DNA of 64,000 bases from Adiantum capillus-veneris (lineage: Eukaryota > Streptophyta > Polypodiopsida > Polypodiales > Pteridaceae). The notes under the pieces are model-generated. The model was not told the origin of the DNA. It worked only from the letters and a program-made list of their open reading frames with translations, and searched no databases. Where the stretch lies: positions 100,859,811 through 100,923,810 of the forward strand of contig CM043947.1 of NCBI GenBank assembly GCA_014529385.2. Reading direction: 5' to 3'. This document shows, piece after piece, positions 57,581 through 64,000 of this stretch. Both the position numbers and the translations under genes were made by a program. The first letter of the stretch is position 1. The number at the start of each line of letters is the position of its first letter.

Positions 57581-57762
57581 CGCCTTCTCAAAGAATCCCT
57601 GGTCTTATATCGACTTCTTGCAGAGAGAAAAATTTTCCCAACTTCGCGAGCTTTTCTTGCAGGGCTTAGGTTCCGCCCGCTTACTTCTCTCTTGGCTTGT
57701 CATGGCTTCTTCCCATATCTTCCCAAAGTCGTCCTCCTTTACAGAGAAAGAGAGGATACCAT

Positions 57763-57774
57763 GCTCTGATACCA
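57763..57774 (-). promoter_or_regulatory. Initiator tRNA-Met primer binding site
   Basis: TGGTATCAGAGC on the minus strand, separated by one base from the LTR end TTTGTGACA (57776). Defines the 5' side of this element. Confidence 0.85.
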
Positions 57775-57775
57775 C

Positions 57776-59879
57776 TGTCACAAACGGGAGCGCATAGCAA
57801 TATAGAATATACTCGGATAAATAGAATTTATCACTTTATACTGAAGCCAAAGGGTATAGAGTTCTAGAAATAGAGAAAGAAAATGAGTGAGAAGATCGAC
57901 ACAGTATTGGGGAACAGAAGATGGGTTGGTCTCCCCCCCCCCCCCCCCCGGTAATAGTAACTTTATTACTGAGGAGAAGTCTATACAAGCACTTGAACCG
58001 TACGTATTACCACGTTCGTTCTAGAATAAGAGTTCATGGTTCCTGGAAGCCTCGGCTTCCTATTCCTAGGGCAAAACCCTATTCCAAGGAGAGAACCAAG
58101 GTTCTCGCCTCTGGATCTCACCTTCCAGACTCAAGGCAAGGCATCCCTGCAACTCTTTTCCGACTCTGTTTCCAGAGTCCTCTTCCCACAAAACAACTCT
58201 CCTTTCCCGGACACAAAGTCCTTACTTGGGAATCTCAACTTCCAGATCACAACTTGAGAGACTACCTCTATCCGATCTGTGGATCTACTTCCCAACCTCG
58301 GGTACGAAACCCTTGGGCTGATCTGGCTCTAGTTCCTCAGAGCGCTTTCTCCTGCAGAGGCTCATGCCTTCCTCCGCTCCTACTCCCTCGTGAAGAGGAA
58401 GTGCACCTGCAAACACGGCACAACAATTCGTATGGGGAACCCACAATTGATATCTCTCGTTCTTTGAGAGGGAAAAGCGACCTTCGTGCTTTGTAGTCTC
58501 ACGATCTCTTGCGTCTTCTGGCGACAAATCTCCTCTTGCTGGCGTTGGCAACTCCTCTTTGAGAGAAGGTGTGCGATGCTTTTATAGCTCCTTGGCCATG
58601 GCAGGAATAGCTTAGCGCTGGCTCCCTGTGTAGAGATCGCAACTTTTTTCTTTTTTTTTTTTGCTCTTCTGCAAGAAAGAGACAGAGAGAAATTGCTGGC
58701 TGTTTTTTGCTGCTTTATCTTCCAGGTGGCTACCCACTTATTAAGTGGGCGGCCGGCATATTTTAAAATAGTCTGAATCTGCCCAAAAACGCAATAAAAC
58801 CTTATAAGTTAAAACTAATGCTTTTACAGCACTTCCCAGGCGTCCCTGGATGCAATCAAATGCACAGTTGCAATGAAGACAGACTTTCTCGCAAGAAAGC
58901 ATTTGCTTTCCCGAAAAGCAACCCGCTTTCTCAAAAAGCATCTGTTTTTCCTCAAAGTTTCCTTTGAACCCATCTTCATTCAAGTACTTGTTCATCCTTG
59001 TGCACATTTCTAACACAGTTAGGAATATCCTCTCAACTATGGATATTCCCTTTCCGATGCACCCGCCACCCACCTTGTGACACCTTAGGAATACCCATCA
59101 CCTAGTCCTTTCCTACGAACTTACGGTACAATCTCCTTCGCAATGCTCTATGTCACCCATCCTATGACGCATCAGAAATATCCGTTCCCGGATGGTCGGA
59201 TACTTCTTCTCGATGCTCCCTGTCACCCATCCGATGTGACGCATCAGAAGTACCCGTTCCTAGTGGCCTTACAAATATTCCCTTTCACAATGCTCTCGTC
59301 ATCACTTTGAATGATGCACTAGAAATATCTGTACTCGGATGTCTCCAGTGAGAAAAACCCTCTTACTTAAATTTCCAATAATTCATTTAAAATTATTTTT
59401 CCTGATGTTCCAAGCATGAAAACCCTCTCACTTATAAATCCAATAATTCTATATATACCTAGATGAATCCAGGATAAGCCCAGATTCACCCTTGAAGGAA
59501 AGTGCAAGGTATACACCCATGGTAGTCACCCACCAGACAATATAACCATCAGCTCCATCATGCATAGTATTGACTAAATACCATGACATCCCCACTAACG
59601 TCGTCAGTGCCCAATAGTGGGTGTAGAACTAGGTACTAACATATGCTCCCCAACACAACACACACCACACGCACACACATATGAGCATACATCAACACAA
59701 AGTTCAGGGTGCTAAGTTTCTGTCATGACTCCGGAGATCAAGGGCAGACTCAGCCATAATGAAGCCTAGCACTAAAAGAAGCATTTAGAATTAGTTTTAT
59801 GTCAAATAAAGCCAATTTAGCAAGAACAAGATAGTCATTTAGAATTAGTTTTATGTCAAATAAAGCCAATTTAGCAACG
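57776..59879 (-). repeat. 5' LTR of the minus-strand gypsy
   Basis: About 2.1 kb including a 0.33-kb inserted dispersed repeat (59450-59781). A C-run lies at about 57931-57950 and T-run at 58645. The 191-residue plus-strand frame over 57921-58496 is inside this LTR and is not a gene. A 54-bp duplication (CATTTAGAATTAG at 59782 and 59836) lies at its start. Confidence 0.8.
59450..59781. repeat. Dispersed repeat, copy 2, inserted in an LTR
   Basis: Matches 41519-41826 from TAGATGAATCC to AAGAAG. The uninterrupted LTR copy at 54990-55020 shows the empty site (AATTC joined to ATTTAGAATTA), so this is a mobile sequence of about 330 bp, not part of the LTR. Confidence 0.75.
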
Positions 59880-59943
59880 TCACTTTTTCTTCAAAAGTGC
59901 AGCGTGGATTGTTGTGGGTGAAAGCAACACAGAGCTTGTCGTT

Positions 59944-60364
59944 ATGGCAGAGAAGAGAGACCAAGTACCTAAAGAGGTATCTTCCTCACATGGCACAGAG
60001 AAAGCTTCTTCAACTCTTCAAGAAGAGGACAGGTTGTTCAGAGCTCAGCTACCTAGTTGCATGGAAATGTTTCAACACTTGGCTAACAACCCAAGGATGC
60101 AAAAGTTTTTATAGGCTCCTACACAAGAATTACAAGCTCCGACACAGGGTTTTAGGCTCTGGCGCACGGCATGATTGAGCCGTTGCAAGAAAACGAGATT
60201 TCCAACGCACGGAGGACTCGGGATGCTTGAGGGAAAGCCCATGTGATTGAGCAACCAACGGTGTCCATTAACCCCAAGCAATTTGCCTTAGCTAGATAGG
60301 AACCGTTTGCGAATGGTCAAGGAAGTAATGAACTGGCTATGCGTCACACCCTTTCGTTACCTTC
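59944..60364 (+). pseudogene. Gag N-terminal scrap of a third chromovirus-family element
   Basis: MAEKRDQVPKEVSSSHGTEK, then FRAQLPSCMEMFQHLANNPR and MQKFL followed by a stop. This parallels the N termini at 46041 and 61950 (MAD..., EVSSSQG, FRTQL, QNPRF, FLQ). It is cut at 60364 by the LTR of the next element. Confidence 0.65.
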
Positions 60365-61840
60365 TGTCACCAGCGTGTGACTACTATCTATCCTTTTTGT
60401 TGATTTCTTTCTTATTAGCTATTTACTTTCACTTTTTGGAAACACCCCTCGGGAAATCTAACTGCCCTGCATTGCATAGCTAGTGTGGAACTGTCCAGAG
60501 GGAGTCCAGGCCTGAGGGCAAGAGAGCACTAAGGTTGGACAAGGACTATGGTTAGCCAAGTGGGGTCATTGACTAGCCAAAGTGGAATCCTTTGCTACAG
60601 AGGCTACATTTCAGTTTTGGATGTGGCCGCAGTGTACAAAGAGGGTCGGATGACCTAGAAAGATACAATGGCAGCATCTCCTAAAATTTAGGGAACTGCT
60701 ATTTTGGGACCTGAAAATGTGTTGGCGTCATTACCTCCGGAATGACAAAGGGAACATTTTCTTACTCTGCCGTGAAGTCAACTGGGCAACCGGTTGGGAT
60801 ATTTTTAGGCGGCAACCCCGAAACGGGAAAATGCTTGTAAAAGTGCCAAGTGGCACCTTCTGGTGCACTTGCCTTATGCAACAAGAAGTGGCGCTGAATT
60901 TGAAGAGGAGAGAGCCTCATTTTCAGATTTTGTCACAGGTTAAGAGCTATGGAGTGCTTGCTTTCCCTCTTATGCACAGTGCGGTGCCAGGAGTGATGCC
61001 CTGCACGCTACGCACTGCCCTCTCTCTCCCCTTTGGCAGTATGTTATGCCCCTCTAGTGGGCTCTTCATTTGACCAATGTACAGTTGTGTGGGTTCATGC
61101 GCGATTGCCGAGGCAAGAGCCTCTTGCACAGGTACTGGATTAGCTAGCGGCTAATCCCCCCGCAGGTACAGGTGAATTCGGAGAGGTTTCACGCCAGAAA
61201 TCTCGTCCGATTCAAAGGGCAAGTAGCCCTACAGGTGCGGGAGCTCGAGGACTTGCTAGGGATGCGACCGGCACGCGGAACGGAGCCCGAAACAGTGAAT
61301 TACAGCCTGCTGTGTATTTTTGCAGGTTTAGGGTTTTGGCCCTAAACAGACCCTAATACCCCCAGGAGGTTCGGGGACGCAAGGGGACCGTTGTACAGGC
61401 GATCTGGCGTATTTTCAGGGCTGAAAACAGAGAATTCAGCGTGCTGCAGATTCTCGCCAGGTTTTGCAAAGTGCCCGTATGCGTCGGGAAAGTCAGTCAA
61501 TGCGTGGGAATACTGACCGTGAAGGGTTCTAGTACAGTTATGCTGCCGAAATCGGGCTGGAACGGTGGAAATTCAGCCGAGTTTGTGCGGGGCAGCTTGT
61601 AGGAACCACAGCGTTTCTTCCCTCTTTTGAATAATAAAGAAATACCGAAAGGGGCGCCTAAGTTAGGGGCCAATCTGGTGTCTGTCTACTCATACAGGTG
61701 CAATCTAGCAACCTGTATCCCGCTCCCCTTTGTTGTGTCTTGAAAATACAAGTAAAATAGACGACTAATAATGGGTGAAAGCTAAATCAAGGTTTAAAGT
61801 AAAGTCTACCGCCCTTTTTGGATCAAACAGGCCGGTTACA
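60365..61840 (+). repeat. 5' LTR of the last element
   Basis: 1476 bp by its ends TGTCACCAGC and GCCGGTTACA, set by alignment to the 44464 LTR. Shared blocks include CATCTCCTAAAATTTAGGG and GATATTTTTA. AATAAAGAAATACCGAAAGG recurs near 61630. Confidence 0.8.
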
Positions 61841-61857
61841 TGGTTCCATCGACGGGA
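61841..61857 (+). promoter_or_regulatory. Primer binding site of the last element
   Basis: TGGTTCCATCGACGGGA directly after the LTR, two substitutions from the site at 45943. Confidence 0.75.
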
Positions 61858-61949
61858 TTAAATCACTTTTTTTCCATAGAAGTGAGCCTTGGTCAGTTTT
61901 GGGCTTGAAGACACAGGGGATCATAGACCAGACACAGGGAATTGTAATT

Positions 61950-64000
61950 ATGGCTGACAGACCAGATGATGTGACTGAAGAGGTTTCCTCTTCACAGGGT
62001 CAACAGACACATGAAGTGGGTGAGTCCTCAAGACCACCACAGACTGATGATGATATATTCAGGACCCAGTTGGCTACTGCTGTGGCTATGTTCACACAAG
62101 TAATGCAGAATCCGAGGTTTTTAGCCTTTCTGCAACCTCCGGTTCCGTCTCAGCAAGTTGGGTCACTGGATCATATTCAAAAGCCTGTTAAGGCTCGAAC
62201 ACAGGTGATTCATACCGCACAGTCAATGGAAACACCTGTACACTTGACGGAGAACATGCAGTCTCCACAACGTATGCCTAAGGTGCAAGAACAGGTGGCT
62301 GAGATGCCAGTTTTTCAAGCTGTACCAATTCAGCCCGCCACCTTTCAGCAGCCTATAGCTGGTTCTAATGTGCAGGGAAGCAACTTACAGGCTATGCAAC
62401 AAGTCTTCCCACCACCTTCAGTACACCTTGGCTATTTTGGAGGTGGATCCGTATTCCAGAGCATGGCTGGTCATGCACCTGGAAATCAGTTTTACACACC
62501 AGGAACAGTGTTTGGGGGTGCTCAAACGATGATGCCTAACCCCATGTACAGTGTCATGGGTATGCAACCAGGGTTTCAAAGCACTCAGGGACAATTTGGG
62601 ATGCCACAAGCAAATTTTGGTATGGCTGGAATTACAAATCAGCAGCCAAATATGGCATTTCCAGGTCAAGTTAATAGCGGCCAAGGAACACAGATGAACC
62701 CTATTAGTGTTCCCATGTTTCAGTCACTTCCATATGACAATTTAACGCCGCTGGAGAGGCCAACTCCGTACAAAGAAGGTGGCAAAGGAGTGTCATTCAC
62801 GACCTTTACAGGGTTTGATGACAGGAAGAAGGCTCTTTCATTCCTCCAGCAGTTTGACAAGGCCTATGCAGGGGGAAACTTTACAGAGGCTTCAAAGGTC
62901 CGCAAGGCAGCCACTTTCTTGACAGGGAATGCGGGACAATGGTGGACAACTTTATTGCTTCAAGGGCAAGCTCCGTCCACATGGATTTACTTCAAGCAGA
63001 TTTTTGCAGCAGCATGGTTATCTGATGATTTCGAAGCAGATGTCATGACAGAATGGCACCAGCTTAATGCTGCCACTTGCAGAAATCTGGATGATTACAA
63101 TCGGAAGTTTTGGAAAGCTCTACTTCCAGTAACTTCCTATAGGTTTGTGCCATTGACAGAACAGATAGAAAAATACTGTTGTGGCCTACCCAAAGGATTG
63201 AGAAAATACTGCACAAAGACCAAAGTCACTACTTTGACGCAGCTCATCGAGGTAGCAAACACTGGCAATGGTTTGCTCAAGGGAGAAGATTGTGAATTTA
63301 ACACTGGCGTCAAGGCAGGATCAGGCAAGAAAAATTCAGCCAAGAAGCACGTTCCCAATGAGGCTCCTAAAGGGACTCAGGAGTCGGCCAACACAGGGAA
63401 AGACAAAGCTACGGCTGAATCAGAAAAAGGACCAGCAAAGAAATGGAAAAGACGTTTTCCTCGCAAGTCAGAAGAGCAAAAGAAGGTCCTGAGGACAGAG
63501 AACAAATGCTTTATATGTGAGCAGCCTGGCCACATTGCTTACAACTGTCCTACAAAGAAAAGGCCAGCTGATTCTGAAGACAAGGAGGACAGGAAGGGAA
63601 AGAAGCCCATGGCTGGTCTAGTGCCAGATATGGTGGGCGACAAGCCAAATTCAGATGCAAGTGAGCTTTGCAGAGCATGGGGAAAGGTTAGGGATCAAAC
63701 AGTGCTTATCTTCTTTGATCCAGGTGCCAAAGCCAACTTCATTTCCCCAGAATTGGCTTCAAAGTTGGGAATCAGACCTGAAGAGATGGGGTATACAGCA
63801 GAGGCAGGTTTGGCATGTCCTGGCCATACAGAGGCTGTGACACCCATCATTGGAAAGTTGCGTCTACATATCCAGTCCTATGTAGATGCTGAAGAATTTT
63901 ACATCATGCCACTGGACGGATGTGATGTGTTGTTAGGTATTCCTTGGTTATTTCGTGTACAGGGAATCATGGATGCCTACAACAAAAAGATCATTGTACA
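61950..64000 (+). CDS. Intact gag-protease frame, open to the window edge
   Basis: I translated all 683 complete codons from ATG at 61950 without a stop. Start MADRPDDVTEEVSSSQGQ; Gly/Met/Gln-rich region; capsid FTTFTGFDDRKKALSFLQQF and GGNFTEASKVRKAATFL; basic linker; intact zinc knuckle CFICEQPGHIAYNC (Cx2Cx4Hx4C, 63507-63548); protease VLIFFDPGAKANFISPELAS (63711 on) and LLGIPWLF. The dead sibling at 46041 has the same layout, so RT, RNase H, integrase and chromodomain are expected beyond 64000. This is the least damaged transposon gene in the window and may belong to an active copy. Confidence 0.93.
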   Translation, partial: MADRPDDVTEEVSSSQGQQTHEVGESSRPPQTDDDIFRTQLATAVAMFTQVMQNPRFLAFLQPPVPSQQVGSLDHIQKPVKARTQVIHTAQSMETPVHLTENMQSPQRMPKVQEQVAEMPVFQAVPIQPATFQQPIAGSNVQGSNLQAMQQVFPPPSVHLGYFGGGSVFQSMAGHAPGNQFYTPGTVFGGAQTMMPNPMYSVMGMQPGFQSTQGQFGMPQANFGMAGITNQQPNMAFPGQVNSGQGTQMNPISVPMFQSLPYDNLTPLERPTPYKEGGKGVSFTTFTGFDDRKKALSFLQQFDKAYAGGNFTEASKVRKAATFLTGNAGQWWTTLLLQGQAPSTWIYFKQIFAAAWLSDDFEADVMTEWHQLNAATCRNLDDYNRKFWKALLPVTSYRFVPLTEQIEKYCCGLPKGLRKYCTKTKVTTLTQLIEVANTGNGLLKGEDCEFNTGVKAGSGKKNSAKKHVPNEAPKGTQESANTGKDKATAESEKGPAKKWKRRFPRKSEEQKKVLRTENKCFICEQPGHIAYNCPTKKRPADSEDKEDRKGKKPMAGLVPDMVGDKPNSDASELCRAWGKVRDQTVLIFFDPGAKANFISPELASKLGIRPEEMGYTAEAGLACPGHTEAVTPIIGKLRLHIQSYVDAEEFYIMPLDGCDVLLGIPWLFRVQGIMDAYNKKIIV

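Larger units (their letters stand above)
54696..59879 (-). mobile_element. Gag-only Ty3/gypsy element, minus strand, with 2.1-kb LTR
   Basis: On the minus strand: 5' LTR 59879-57776, initiator tRNA-Met primer site TGGTATCAGAGC (57774-57763), gag (about 57580-56900), about 1.8 kb without recognised pol, polypurine tract GTGAGAGGGA (about 55064-55055) and 3' LTR from 55054, cut off at 54696 by the neighbouring gypsy. LTR starts TGTTACTAAATTGG on the right copy and CGTTGCTAAATTGG on the left copy. Confidence 0.8.
60365..64000 (+). mobile_element. Ty3/gypsy element of the chromovirus family, 5' part (continues beyond window)
   Basis: LTR, primer site and an unbroken gag-protease frame. It is related to the element at 44464-52895 throughout but clearly a different subfamily. 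RT, integrase and 3' LTR lie beyond base 64000. Confidence 0.9.

Noticed and set aside
57921-58496. 191-residue plus-strand open frame
   Set aside because: It lies wholly inside the LTR of the minus-strand gypsy, starts in a C-run and has no domain pattern.

Overview
This is plant nuclear DNA made almost entirely of transposable elements. Host-gene sequence is limited to the last exon of an ABHD17-like alpha/beta-hydrolase (40961-41296, minus), a broken papain-type protease (1970-2432) and a broken guanosine deaminase (about 32100-32508, minus). The plant assignment rests on Ty1/copia elements primed by initiator tRNA-Met, LINE and CACTA remnants, a chromodomain Ty3/gypsy family, a dual-RNase-H (Tat-type) gypsy and these host fragments. 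Two Ty3/gypsy families have gag, RNase H or integrase that look more like fungal Ty3 elements than the usual angiosperm lineages. Together with very long AC/GT tracts this suggests a large-genome, perhaps non-flowering, plant. That is an inference; I cannot name a species.

Layout. 1-1.9 kb: 3' part of a copia. 2-2.4 kb: papain-type protease fragment. 2.4-4.1 kb: tandem and simple repeats. 4.1-8.1 kb: two minus-strand LINE pieces separated by a gypsy integrase remnant. 8.1-8.5 kb: foldback/telomere-like repeats. 8.5-11.25 kb: minus-strand copia. 11.27-12.4 kb: 5' piece of a second copia family, whose longer copy lies at 33.3-37.9 kb. 13.4-28.7 kb: a minus-strand Tat-like gypsy split by a complete 10.2-kb gypsy (13542-23771) with 2.1-kb LTRs. 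29.2-29.7 kb: CACTA remnant. 29.7-33.1 kb: LTR-like sequence, tandem repeats, two unidentified exon/ORF remnants and the guanosine deaminase pseudogene, which lies just inside an LTR and tRNA-Met primer site. 33.1-33.3 kb: palindromic 21-bp minisatellite. 38.0-39.05 kb: two adjacent MITEs. 40.96-41.3 kb: ABHD17-like exon.

42.4-59.9 kb is a Russian-doll nest. A gag-only gypsy whose LTR carries a long decamer array matching heat-shock elements (42363-54695) lies at the broken edge of a second, minus-strand gag-only gypsy (54696-59879). Its gag is cut by a 1.75-kb LTR-type insertion with TSD GGCTC. That insertion is itself cut by a complete chromovirus (44464-52895, TSD GCTGA, LTRs about 2% apart). 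59.9-64 kb: a gag scrap, then a second member of the chromovirus family whose reading frame is open from 61950 to the window edge.

No bacterial operons, CRISPR arrays or RNA genes were seen. The most interesting signal is the heat-shock-element array placed directly upstream of a TATA box in the LTR at 53984-54695.
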